Assembly (NCBI RefSeq): GCF_021130785.1
Contig: NW_025777641.1
Location: 18,896 to 82,895 of the forward strand
Direction: 5' to 3'
Length of the DNA: 64,000 nucleotides
From: Homalodisca vitripennis
Lineage: Eukaryota > Arthropoda > Insecta > Hemiptera > Cicadellidae
The notes beneath the pieces were generated by a model. It was not told the origin of the DNA. It made no database searches and saw only the letters and a program-made list of their open reading frames with translations. Shown here piece after piece: positions 11,611 to 22,515 of the stretch (position 1 is its first letter; the number at the start of each line of letters is the position of its first letter). Both the position numbers and the translations under genes were made by a program.

Positions 11611-11970
11611 ACTTAAAATACTGCCTTAAGGTCGGTTTTTTATTATGTTTATACTAAACAATTCAAGATAGCTGACCCGTGCAGACTTTTCTCCCGAGCT
11701 CATTCCTGGCTAAACCATAGGTCGTAGATCAAATCTGACGACGGAATCGAAATATAAAATTAAATTTCCGACAAGAAAGGTCCAGTCACTTTTTCTCGTA
11801 TCTCTAACGGTTAAGCAGTAAAATGCCATTAAAGTCAAAAATTTGATTAATAAATAAAATTTCAATAAATTAGGCCTAATTTAAACTCCCAGACCCTAGT
11901 ATAATTCTCAGATATAACCCGACACTGAATTCCGCTTATCCCCGAAATTGGCCAACACCCAAATGGGGGC

Positions 11971-11989
11971 CTGGGGGCGTAGCCCCCAG
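11971..11989. repeat. Unit 3' hairpin H4
   Basis: Perfect 8-bp stem, GTA loop; closes U4. Confidence 0.9.
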
Positions 11990-13129
11990 CGAGCCGAAGG
12001 CGAGTCCCATATATATACAGCCGCATATGTAACTGACTGACTGACTCACTGATAGGGTATACAAATTCTAACCCACTTCTAGAAGTGCTGGAAACACCGA
12101 ATTTTGCACACACGTAGCTCTAATCTTCAAACCACCAGGAAAAGTCTGAAAAACCGGAATTTTTTAATTTTGAACCCCTCAAAAAAATTCGCGAAGTGAC
12201 CCCTTTTTGCCCTTGCAGGCTTTTCTTTGAAGCCCGATAGCGGGCGAACCGTTGGAGATAGCTTCGATCTGACGAAAAATTCATAATCAGGAATGAAGTG
12301 AACTACAAAAAAGGTCCAGTGACCTTTTGCTCTATCTCAATTGGTTTGGCCGCAAAACGCGATTACATTTAAATATTTTGAAATTTTCGCCTAAAAATTT
12401 ACCTTTCGGGCTCGATAGCGGCTAAACGGTTGGTCGTAGCTCAAAACAAATTGACCCATCAATGGGATTTAGTAAATCGCGTGATCTACAAAAAAGGACA
12501 AGTAACTTATTGCCCTATCCCCAACGGTTTGGCCGCATTACGCGTTATAAAGTATCGATTTTTTAAGTTTAACGCGAGATTTTGTTTTCTGGGCTCTATT
12601 TCAGACAAAATCTTAGTTCTAGGCCAGAATAAAAATTTGATTTTAATACAAAATAATGCTATGTACACAAAAAGTTCCAGTGACTTTTTACTCTATCTTC
12701 CATGGTTTAGCCGTAAAACGTGATTATGTCGAAAATTTCACTTAAAAACTTACATTTTGGGCTCGATAGTGGCCGAACCGTTGGCCGTAGCTTAAATGTA
12801 AAACTTTTCATAACTAGCTATTTATGAAATCAACAAAAAAGGTCCAGTATCTTTTTGTCGTTTATCTTTCCGTAAGCCTGGTTAATGCTCTAAAAGGCAA
12901 ATTCTTTGTCGTCAATTTTAGGGTTTTAAATCTTGCAACTATAATTAGTGCGATTCGTGGTGGTTCCAGATTGACCTTGTATTACTACGTTACCGAGTGA
13001 ATAAAACCCCCCCTCCACGGCGGGAGTTGGCTGAGCGTTAGTGAAGCTTCAATAGTAGATAGGGACAGAGTGTTTTTTATTATGTTCACAGACACAACAC
13101 CCTCAAAAAATAGGCCGAACTGTGTAATT

Positions 13130-13215
13130 AACCCCCGGTAACACCCCCCCCCCCCCCCGGGGATTTCCTGGCTTGACTAGATAATCTCCTGATGATATTA
13201 AACCAACTGTTCAAC
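13130..13215. repeat. C-tract minisatellite CR4 (reduced)
   Basis: One to two repeats only, with a run of about 14 C broken by the surrounding GGTAACA and GGGGATTTCC. Confidence 0.75.
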
Positions 13216-13434
13216 TTAAAATACTGCCTTAAGGTCGGTTTTTATTATGTTTGTACTAAACAATTCACGATAGCTGACCAGTGCAGACTTTTCTCCCGAG
13301 CTCATTCCTGGCTAAACCAAAGGTCGCAGCTAAAATCTGACGACGGAATCGAAAGATAAAATTAAATTTCCGACAAGAAATGTCCAGTCACTTTTTCACG
13401 TATCTCTAACGGTTAAGCCGCAAAACGCCTTCAA

Positions 13435-13690
13435 AGTCAAAAGTTTTGGGTAAATCCGGAAAATTAAACTATGGTATACATACGTCCTCTGACTTTGGTT
13501 AAAACCAAATTCTTCTTGTCTCCAAATTTCACGAACACATAACTTAACTCTTCTACCACATCAATTGTTTAATATTATACACCACACATCTTTTGGCTGA
13601 GCGTTAGCGAAGCATTACGACCCGTAAGATTCTCGAGAACGGATACATAAAATTTGGAAACTTCACGTCTGAATTTAACCAATCACCGAA
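13435..13690 (+). other. Empty cargo site in U5
   Basis: Aligns by eye to about 20455-20475 on its left and about 22132-22340 on its right, skipping the ~1.65-kb pseudogene module. The same empty arrangement is in U17 (about 47400-47655). Confidence 0.65.
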
Positions 13691-13731
13691 CTACGCTTAT
13701 CCCCGAATTTAGCCAACACCCAAATGGGGGC

Positions 13732-13750
13732 CTGGGGGCGTAGCCCCCAG
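13732..13750. repeat. Unit 3' hairpin H5
   Basis: Perfect 8-bp stem, GTA loop; closes U5. Confidence 0.9.
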
Positions 13751-13765
13751 CGAGCCGAAGGCGAG

Positions 13766-14844
13766 TCTAAATACTTATACAGCCGCATGTGTAACTCACT
13801 CACTGACTGATGGATAGATACAAATTCTAACATAGTTCTAGAAGTGCTGGAAACTTGAAATTTGGCACGCAGGTACCTTTCACAATATGACCCGGAGGAA
13901 AAGTCTGAAAACCGGACTTTTTTACTTTTAAACCCCTCAAAAAAATTCAAGAAAATTCATGCATTTTTTCACCCTTGCAGGCCTTTTTTGTAAGCTCGAT
14001 AGCGGGCGAACCGTTGGAGCTAGCTCGGATCTGACGAAAAATTCATGGTCAGGATTGGAGTGAACTACAAAAAAGGTCCAGTGACTTTTTGCTCTATCTT
14101 CCATGGTTTTAAGCGACAAAACGCTCGAACATTTGAAATTCCAGAGATTTTTTCGATAAAAATAATGTTTCGAGCCCGATAGCGGCCGAACCGTTGGTCG
14201 TAGCTCAAATCTGATTGACCCATCAAATTAGCAAATTGCGCGATCTACAGACAAGGTCAAGTAACTTTTTGCCCTATCTCTATTGGTTTGGCCGAAAAAC
14301 GTGATTATGTGCAATTTTTTTGTAAATATTTACGTGAAAAGTCTGTTTTTGAGGTCGATAGCGGCGAAACCATTGGTCGGAGGGCAAAATAAACCGAAGG
14401 TTAGGTATAGGAAATTGAAGTGATCTACATAAAAGGTCTAGTGACTTTTTACTCTATCTCCATTAATTTAGGCCGCAAAATGCGATTAAGTGAAAAGATT
14501 TGGAAATTTTCGCCTACAAATTTGCATTCCGGGCTTGATAGCGGCTAAACGGTTGGTCGTAGCTCAAAACAAAATTCCATCGGGATTTAGCAAATAATGT
14601 GATCTACAAAAAAGGCTCAGTAACATTTTGCCCTATCCTCAACGGTTTGGCCTCATAACGCATTTTAAAGTATTGATTTTTATGTTTTACGTGATATTTT
14701 TAGACTGCCCAGTGCAGTCTTTTGTCCTATACTCTGTACTGCCTAAATCATAGGTCGTAGCTTAAATCTGATGGCATAATCGAAAGACAAAATCAAATTT
14801 CCGACAAAAAAGGTCCAGTCATTTTTTTGTATCTCTAACGGTTA
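13766..14844 (+). repeat. Satellite unit U6 (short, 1.08 kb)
   Basis: Header TCTAAATACTTATACAGCC. Sub-repeat marks at about 13990, 14169, 14350, 14530 and a diverged fifth near 14740, so the spacing is close to 180 bp. Ends at CTAACGGTTA. Confidence 0.9.
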
Positions 14845-15922
14845 TCTAAATACTTATACAGCCGCATGTGTAACTCACTCACTGACTGATGGATAGATAC
14901 AAATTCTAACATAGTTCTAGAAGTGCTGGAAACTTGAAATTTGGCACGCAGGTACCTTTCACAATATGACCCGGAGGAAAAGTCTGAAAAACCGGACTTT
15001 TTTACTTTGAAACCCCTCAAAAAAATTCAAGAAAATTCATGCATTTTTCACCCTTGCAGGCCTTTTTTGTAAGCTCGATAGCGGGCGAACCGTTGGAGCT
15101 AGCTCGGATCTGACGAAAAATTCATAGTCAGGATTGGAGTGAACTACAAAAAAGGTCCAGTGACTTTTTGCTCTATCTTCCATGGTTAAGCGACAAAACG
15201 CTCGAACATTTGAAATTCCAGAGATTTTTCGATAAAAATAATGTTTCGAGCCCGATAGCGGCCGAACCGTTGGTCGTAGCTCAAATCTGATTGACCCCAT
15301 CAAATTAGCAAATTGCGCGATCTACAGACAAGGTCCAGTAACTTTTTTGCCCTATCTCTATTGGTTTGGCCGAAAAAACGTGATTATGTACAATTTTGTT
15401 GTAACTTTTAACGCGAAACTTTTGTTTTTGGGGTCGATAGCGGCGAAACCATTGGTCGGAGGTCAAAATAAGACTAACGTTTTTATTTAGGAAATAAGAT
15501 GACCTACAAAAAAGGTCCAGTGACTTTTTACTATATTTCCCTTAGTTTGACCGCAAAACGCGATTAAGTGAAAATATTGGACATTTTCGCCTAAAAGTTT
15601 ACATTCCGGGCTTGATAGCGGCTAAACGGTTGGTCGTAGCTCAAAACAAAATTCCATCGAATTTAGCAAATAATGTGATCTACAAAAAAGGCTCAGTAAC
15701 ATTTTGCCCTATCCTCAACGGTTTGGCCTCATAACGCGTTTTAAAGTATTGATTTTTATGTTTTACGTGATATTTTTAGACTGCCCAGTGCAGTCTTTTG
15801 TCCTATACTCTGTACTGCCTAAATCATAGGTCGTAGCTTAAATCTGATGGCATAATCGAAAGAGAAAATTAAATTTTCGACAAGAAAGATCCAGTCACTT
15901 TTTCTCGTATCTCTAACGGTTA
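14845..15922 (+). repeat. Satellite unit U7 (short, 1.08 kb)
   Basis: Tandem copy of U6. The third sub-repeat is a different variant (TTTGTTTTTGGGGTCGATAG, about 15420), the same variant found in U12, U13 and U16. Confidence 0.9.
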
Positions 15923-17006
15923 TCTAATATACTTATACAGCCGCATGTGAAACTGACTGACTGACTGACTCACTGATATATAGATACAAATTCTAACATA
16001 GTTCTAGAAGTGCTGGAAACTTGAAATTTGGCACGCAGGTACCTTTCACAATATGACCCGGAGGAAAAGTCTGAAAACCGGACTTTTTTACTTTTAAACC
16101 CCTCAAAAAAATTCCTCAAAAATCGCGCATTCTTTACCCCTGCAGGCATTTCTTGTAAGCCTGATAGCGGGTGAACCGTTAGAGCTAGCTTCGATCTGAC
16201 AAAAATCGTTAGTCAGGAATGAAGTGAACTACAAAAAAGGTCCAGTGACTTTTTGTCCTATCTCGTGTGGTTAACCGACAAAACGAGGGAATGTTTGACA
16301 TTCCAGAGATTTTTTTGCTTAAAATAAAGTTTTCGAGCCTGATAGTGGCCGAACGGTAGGTCGTAGCTCAAATCTGATTGACCCATCAAATTAGCAAATT
16401 GCGCGATCTACAGAAAAGTTCCAGTGACTTTTTGCTCTACTTCCAGTGGTTCGGCCGAAAAACGTGATTATGTGCAATTTTTTTGAAATTTTTACGTGAA
16501 ACTTTTGTTTTCGGGCTCGATAGCGGCTAAACTGTTGGTCGTAGCTCAAAAATAGACGAATGTTTGATTTAGGAAATAAGATTATCTACAAAAAAGGTTG
16601 GGTACCCTTTTACTCTATCTTCATTGGTTTGGCCGTAAAATGTGATCAAGTGAAATTATTTTGAAATTTTCGCATAAAAATGTACCTTTCGGGCTCGATA
16701 GCGGCTAAACGGTTGGTCGTAGCTCGAAACAAACGTTCATTAGGATTTAGGAAATTGCGTGATCTACAAAAAAGGTCCAGTAACATTTTGCCCTATCCTC
16801 AACGGTTTGGCCGCATAACGCGTTTTAAGTATTGATTTTTTAAGTTTTACGTGATATTTTTAAAGTGCCCAGTGCAGTATTTTGTCCTAACCTCTGTACT
16901 GCCTAAATTATAGGTCGTAGCTTAAATCTGATGGCATAATCGAAAGAGAAAATTAAATTTTCGACAAGAAAGATCCAGTCACTTTTTCTCGTATCTCTAA
17001 CGGTTA
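15923..17006 (+). repeat. Satellite unit U8 (short, 1.08 kb)
   Basis: Near copy of U1 (TTCGATCTGACAAAAATCG variant of the first sub-repeat). Same breakpoint CTAACGGTTA. Confidence 0.9.
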
Positions 17007-18139
17007 TCTAATATACTATACAGCCGCATGTGAAACTGACTGACTGACTGACTCACTGATATATAGATACAAATTCTAACATAGTTCTAGAAGTGCTGGA
17101 AACTTGAAATTTGGCACGCAGGTAACCTTTCACAATATGACCCGGAGGAAAAGTCTGAAAACCGGACCTTTTTTACTTTTATAAACCCCTCAAAAAAATT
17201 CCTCAAAAATCGCGCATTCTTTACCCCTGCAGGCATTTCTTGTAAGCCTGATAGCGGGTAAACCGTTAGAGCTAGCTTCGATCTGACAAAAAATTGTTAG
17301 TCAGGAATGAAGTGAACTACAAAAAAGGTCCAGTGACTTTTTGTCCTATCTCGTGTGGTTTAACCGACAAAACGAGGGAATGTTTTGACATTCCAGAGAT
17401 TTTTTTGCTTAAAATAAAGTTTCGAGCCTGATAGTGGCCGAACGGTAGGTCGTAGCTCAAATCTGATTGACCCATCAAATTAGCAAATTGCGCGATCTAC
17501 AGAAAAGTTCCAGTGACTTTTTGCTCTACTTCCAGTGGTTCGGCCGAAAAAAAACGTGATTATGTGCAATTTTTTTGAAATTTTTACGTGAAACTTTTGT
17601 TTTCGGGCTCGATAGCGGCTAAACTGTTGGTCGTAGCTCAAAAATAGACGAATGTTTGATTTAATTGACCCATCAAATTAGCAAATTGCGCGATCTACAG
17701 AAAAGGTCCAGTAACTTTTTGCTCTATCTCCAGTGGTTCGGCCGAAAAACGTGATTATGTGCAATTGTTTTGTAATTTTTACGTGAAACTTTTGTTTTCG
17801 GGCTCGATAGCGGCGAAACCATTGGACGGAGGTCGAAATAATTTGACAGGACGTTGGAGTTAGGAAATGAGGTAATCTACAAAAATGTGCCAGTAACTCT
17901 TTACTCTATCTCCATTGGTTTGGCCGCAAAACGTGATTAAGTGAAAATATTTGGAAATTTTCGCCTAATTTGAAAGAAAAAATCAAATTTCCGACAAGAA
18001 AGTTCCAGTCACTTTTTGTCGTATCTCTAACGGTTAAGCCACAAAATGCCTTTGAAGTCAAAAGATTGAATTAATCTGAAAAAGTAGATAAAGTTGGTCA
18101 ATTTTTCACTCCCAAACCAGTAATCTTAAGCTTGGACAT

Positions 18140-18665
18140 AACATTTCCCCGGTAACATTACCCTCTGGGAATTTCCTGGCATGGCTATATTAACTCCTGA
18201 GCAACCCTGTAAAATTGGCACACGTGTGTCATTAACCCCGGTAACATTTACCCCCCTCCGGCGACTTCATGGTATGACCAGATAACCTCCTGAGTAAATT
18301 AAACCTCCTGATGTGTTAACTCCCCCGGTAACATTATAACCCCCCCAGGCAATTTCCTGGCATGACCTCACGTCCGAATTTTACCAATCACCAAATCTCT
18401 TCACCCCCCTTGGGAAGTTCCTGTTATGACCAGATCACCCCCTGATGCCTTAACCCCCAGTAACGTTACAAACCCCCCCCAGGGAATTTTCTGGCATGTC
18501 CTCATGTCTGAATTTTACCTATAACCAAATCTCTTAACCCCCCTTGGGAAGTTCCTGGTATGACCAGATAACCCCCTGATGTCGTAAACCCTGGTAAAGT
18601 TACAACCTCCCCCTGGGAATTTCCTGGTATGACATAATGTCCGAAATTTTACCTATCACCAAATC
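18140..18665. repeat. C-tract minisatellite CR5
   Basis: Same order of repeats as CR1, in U9. Confidence 0.85.
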
Positions 18666-18704
18666 ATTCTTATCCCCGAATTTGGCTAATACCCGAAAGG
18701 GGGC

Positions 18705-18723
18705 CTGGGGGCGTAGCCCCCAG
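18705..18723. repeat. Unit 3' hairpin H6
   Basis: Perfect 8-bp stem, GTA loop; closes U9. Confidence 0.9.
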
Positions 18724-19860
18724 CGAGCCGAAGGCGAGTCCCCATATATATACAGCCGCATGTGTAACTCACTCACTGACTCACTGATAGGGTATACAAA
18801 TTCTAACCCACTTCTAGAAGTGCTGGAAACACCAAATTTTGCACACACGACGTAGCTGGAATCTTCAAACCACCAGGAAAAAGTCTGAAAACCGGAATTT
18901 TTTATTTTTGAACCCCTTAAAAAAATTCGCGAAGTGACCCCTTTTTTGCCCTTGCAGGCTTTTCTTTGAAGCCCGATAGCGGGCGAACCGTTTGAGCTAG
19001 CTTCGATCTGACGAAAAATTCATAATCAGAAATGAAGTGAACTACAAAAAAGGTCCAGTGACTTTTTGCTGTAACTCCATCAGTTCGGCCGCAAAACGCG
19101 ATTACATTAAAAATATTTTGAAATTTTCGCCTAAAAATTTTCCTTTCGGGCTCGATAGCGGCTAAACGGTTGGTCGTAGCTCAAAACAAGTTTTCAATGG
19201 GATTTAGAAAATCGCGTGATCTACAAAAAAGGTCCAGTAACATATTGCCCTATCCCCCAATGGTTTGGCCGCATTACGCGTTTTAAAGTATTTTTTTTTT
19301 TAGTTTTACATGAGATATGGTTTTCTGGGCTCCATTTCAGACAAAACTACAGTTTTAGGCCGGATTAAAATTTTGATTTTAATACAAAATAATGCACTCT
19401 ACAAGAAAGGTCTAGTGACCTTTTACTCTATCTTCCATGGTTTAGCCGTAAAAGGTGATTATGTCGAAAAATTTCACTTAAAAACTTACATTTCGGGCTC
19501 GATAGTGGCCGAACCGTTGGCCGTAGCTGAAATGTAAAACTTTTTATAACTAGCTATTGATAAAATCAACAAAAAAGGTCCAGTAGCTTTCTGTCGTTTA
19601 TCTTTCTGTAAGCCTGGTAAATGCTCTAAAAGGCAAATTCTTTGTCGTCAATTTAAGGGGTTTTAAATCTTGCAACTATAATTAGTGCGATTCGTGCTGG
19701 TTCCAGATTGACCTTGTATTACTACGTTACCGAGTGACTAAAACCCCCCTCCACGTCGGGAGTTGGCTGAGCGATAGTGAAGCTTCAATAGTAGATAGGG
19801 ACAGAGTGTTTTTTTATTATGTTCAAAGACACAACACCCTCCAAAATAGGCCCAGGTGTG

Positions 19861-19945
19861 TCATTAACCCCTTGTAACATTAACCCCCCCCCCGGAATTT
19901 GTTCATATGACCAGACAATATCCTGACGTAATTAAACCCCCTGAA
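19861..19945. repeat. C-tract minisatellite CR6 (reduced)
   Basis: A stub of the block (AACCCCTTGTAACATTAACC, then ACCAGACAATATCCTGACG) in U10. Confidence 0.7.
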
Positions 19946-20474
19946 AGGTCGGTTTTATTATGTTTGTACTAAACAATTCACGATAGCTGACCAGTGCAGA
20001 CTTTTCTCCCAAGCTCATTCCTGGCTAAACCAAAGGTCGCAGCTAAAATCCTCCAGCACAAACGCGATTAAGTGAAAAATATTGGACATTTTCGCCTAAA
20101 AGTTTACATTCCGGGCTTGATAGCGGCTAAACGGTTGGTCGTAGCTCAAAAACAAAATTCCATCGGGATTTAGCAAATAATGTGATCTACAAAAAAGGCT
20201 CAGTAACATTTTGCCCTATCCTCAACGGTTTGGCCTCATAACGCGTTTTAAAGTATTGATTTTTATGTTTTACGTGATATTTTTAGACTGCCCAGTGCAG
20301 TCTTTTGTCCTATACTCTGTACTGCCTAAATCATAGGTCGTAGCTTAAATCTGATGGCATAATCGAAAGACAAAATTAAATTTTCGACAAGAAATGTTCA
20401 GTCACTTTTTCACGTATTTTTAACGGTTTAGCCGCAAAAAGCCCTTAAAATCAAAACTTTGGTTAAATCTGGAA

Positions 20475-21247
20475 AATTCGCAATAAAAAATGGGTCTTCT
20501 TTTAACACCAAGATCCCTAATCTCATGCTCAGACTTAAACTTTCCGCGAATACATGAACATCACATTTTGCACAATGAATAAGATAAACAATCCAATTGA
20601 AAATCCGCAAGAAAAAAAATTTAAATGAAAATTAATTGGAATTTTCAAAATTAACTGTTAATACTGTGATAAGATTTAGATTGGCCAGACAAAAAGAACC
20701 ATTAAAAACATTTAAAGAACTTGAAAGATATTTCAACTACGGACAAACTAAAAAATCAGCCTGGAAAGATTTACGTCTCAAGTACGTTTACTGGTTAAAG
20801 CCAGAAATAAAACTTTTCAAACTGTCACCTTATTAAAACCAAGTCCATAAGCAAGAATAACTTGAGCTTATAAAACATTATACTTAACAAAACACAAAGA
20901 TAATATATTGAACAATGATATCGGACCGATTCAAAATTCACCCTTCCTTTAAAATATAACAACATTCTTTTTGACCCAAACTTTTATACATATATCAATA
21001 TTTATTTTATTCGATTTTACTTTAAATTAAACAAATACTTTATTAATCATTACTCAGCTGATAATTAATTTGAATGTTACATATTTATATTATTCAAATT
21101 GTTGTTTCACACCTGACTATGTCAATTTTGATGCTGAAAGGCCTCGTTTATTTTTCGTTCATCAATTATTACAAAATACTACTTAGTTTTCCAAGTTAAT
21201 ATTTTCTAGTAACTCTTTTGATTATTGATTTGTTCACGGTACTGACT
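20475..21247. other. AT-rich 5' part of cargo module, copy 1
   Basis: Not satellite. It is repeated in U16 (about 43690-44497) and U27 (about 59530-60391). A Lys-rich 66-codon frame at 20636-20836 has no ATG start and is not kept in copy 2 beyond its first 31 codons, so I do not call it a gene. This segment would be the upstream region or a 5' untranslated part of the pseudogene. Confidence 0.6.
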
Positions 21248-22131
21248 ATGTCGTTTTTTTTGCGTCGCTAAGGGCTCTTTCAATCAAGGGAACGAGAAGT
21301 TATTTCCGACTAGCACAAATTCTCAGTGCACTGCGATTTCTGCTTGTGCCCTTGCCTGGAAGACTCTAAGATTGGCATTTTTATACTGCGGCCATCGATA
21401 GGATTCTTATAACTGGCGATTCTATTTATAATACGTTGCGGAGTGAGAATCGTATGGGTGGAAAACCCGGTACTTGTGTCCCGATGAACTTCCCGCTAAT
21501 TTTGTCATCGAGTGACAGTCCGTTGCCGTTGCAGAAAATTCATTTGTTCATGATGCCCTATATCCCCTTCTCCAGTAGATATGGACGACTGCGTCATGTC
21601 TTTGTCCAATGTTTTGCAGTGTTTGATGGCCGAGGATTTTGAAAACACTGGGTTTCTTTTCACTGGACAAACAGTTACTGTTGCTTTTTGTCGCTCCCAG
21701 GAACAGCTGTACTTGTTTGATCCTCATCCAGTGAACGAGGACAGAGTTTATGATCTGGCTAACGAGAACAATAACCTGGCCCGCCTCTTCCAGTGCGAAA
21801 AACTATTCTGCACTGGCCTCGTTATTGTTGTCCAATGCTGCTCGGGATGGGTCAGTGAGACAGTTCACTGTAAGTAGAATAACATTTTGTCAGCCGGCCC
21901 TTAGTGACAGTGAACCAGTCCAAACAGTTTCCCCTACAATCGAAATTAAACCACAAGCATGCGATACAATGTCAAAAGACATTAAAGGAAACAATTTTTG
22001 ATTATCCCAATCTAAAAGAGAGCCTTAAAGTAATTGTATCTCCTGTAGAAAGTGTAATAAAACCTAAAGCTTTCGGTAGACCTAAGAAAGTACGTCGTGG
22101 TCGCCCCAAACTACTCAAAGACTTTAGTTGA
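21248..22131 (+). pseudogene. C76/OTU-like cysteine protease with AT-hook, copy 1 (U10)
   Basis: Seen: ATG at 21248, then after an 8-T run (one T more than copy 2, shifting the frame) GSFNQGNEKLFP. SQC follows with the candidate catalytic Cys at 21327-21329, then ITGDSIYNTL, an in-frame TGA at 21513, MDDCVMSLSNVLQCLMAEDF, and LYLFDPHPVNED with the candidate catalytic His at 21725-21727. The C-terminal part ends in GRPKKVRRGRPK, an AT-hook (RGRPK at 22096-22110), then a stop at 22129. Known: the QG...QC...GD.LY...FDxH pattern marks papain-fold proteases such as the C76 deubiquitinase group, also found in uncharacterised and transposon-borne metazoan proteins. AT-hooks bind the minor groove of AT-rich DNA. 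Inferred: about 295 codons, decayed. Frameshifts lie at the T run, near 21395, 21570 and 21995. Confidence 0.6.
22096..22110 (+). other. AT-hook motif (RGRPK)
   Basis: Arg-Gly-Arg-Pro-Lys core, preceded by GRPKKVR. The core is intact here. In copy 2 it is followed by an extra C, and in copy 3 it is scrambled by insertions. Confidence 0.7.
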
Positions 22132-22496
22132 CACTAAATTCTTCTTTTTTCCTAATTTCGCTTACACATAACTGTTCTACGATATTTATTAATTATTAAT
22201 ATACAACACACATAATTTGGCTAAGAGTTAGCGAAGCATTACGACCCATACTATTCTCGAGAATACTATTCTTCATGAAAATACTATTCTACATGAAATT
22301 AGGAAACCTCATTCCTGAATTTAACCAATCACCAGATTCAGTGGCATGGCCACCAATTCGTGGTCTGACCAGATAATCTCCTGCGGGCGAACCGTTAGAG
22401 CTAGCTTCGATCTGTTCCTCGAATGACCTCATGTCCGAATTTTACCTATCACCAAATCCCTCTTATCCCCGAATTTAAGGCACTTACTTTGGGGGC
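22132..22496. other. 3' flank of cargo module, copy 1
   Basis: Contains GGCTAAGAGTTAGCGAAGCATTACGACCC-type sequence (kept short here), a repeated TACTATTCT at about 22250-22290, and a GCGGGCGAACCGTTAG scrap of a satellite sub-repeat at about 22384. Leads directly to the terminal hairpin. Confidence 0.6.
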
Positions 22497-22515
22497 CTGG
22501 GGGCGTAGCCCCCAG
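22497..22515. repeat. Unit 3' hairpin H7
   Basis: Perfect 8-bp stem, GTA loop; closes U10. The following 15 nt carry CAAAGGC instead of CGAAGGC, a variant shared by the gene-carrying units. Confidence 0.9.

Larger units (their letters stand above)
10095..12004 (+). repeat. Satellite unit U4 (full length, 1.91 kb)
   Basis: Direct tandem copy of U3 with the same cargo zone and sub-repeat order. The few changes I noticed are single-base insertions or deletions, so the U3/U4 duplication is recent or homogenised. Confidence 0.9.
12005..13765 (+). repeat. Satellite unit U5 (full length, 'empty site' type)
   Basis: More diverged from U3/U4 than they are from each other. The C-tract block is reduced to about 85 bp (13130-13215). 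Bases 13435-13690 carry sequence matching both flanks of the cargo pseudogene of U10 (GGTAAATCCGGAAAATT on the left; AAATTC...CACATAACT and GCGTTAGCGAAGCATTACGA on the right) but without the gene. Confidence 0.8.
17007..18738 (+). repeat. Satellite unit U9 (full length, 1.73 kb)
   Basis: Near copy of U2, with shorter homopolymers. Carries C-tract repeats and the terminal hairpin. Confidence 0.9.

Noticed and set aside
12430..12723. Open frame of 97 codons inside a satellite unit, and many similar ones on both strands
   Set aside because: They follow the 180-bp (60-codon) sub-repeat, start and stop at different places in sister units and occur on both strands at once. They are by-products of the repeat period, not genes.
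20636..20836. Lys-rich 66-codon frame upstream of the pseudogene
   Set aside because: No ATG, and copy 2 diverges and stops differently after a 4-bp change; not conserved as a protein.
21856..21882. 27-nt GTAAGT...CAG segment in the pseudogene resembling an intron
   Set aside because: Too short for an animal intron, a multiple of three and readable in frame in copies 1 and 2.
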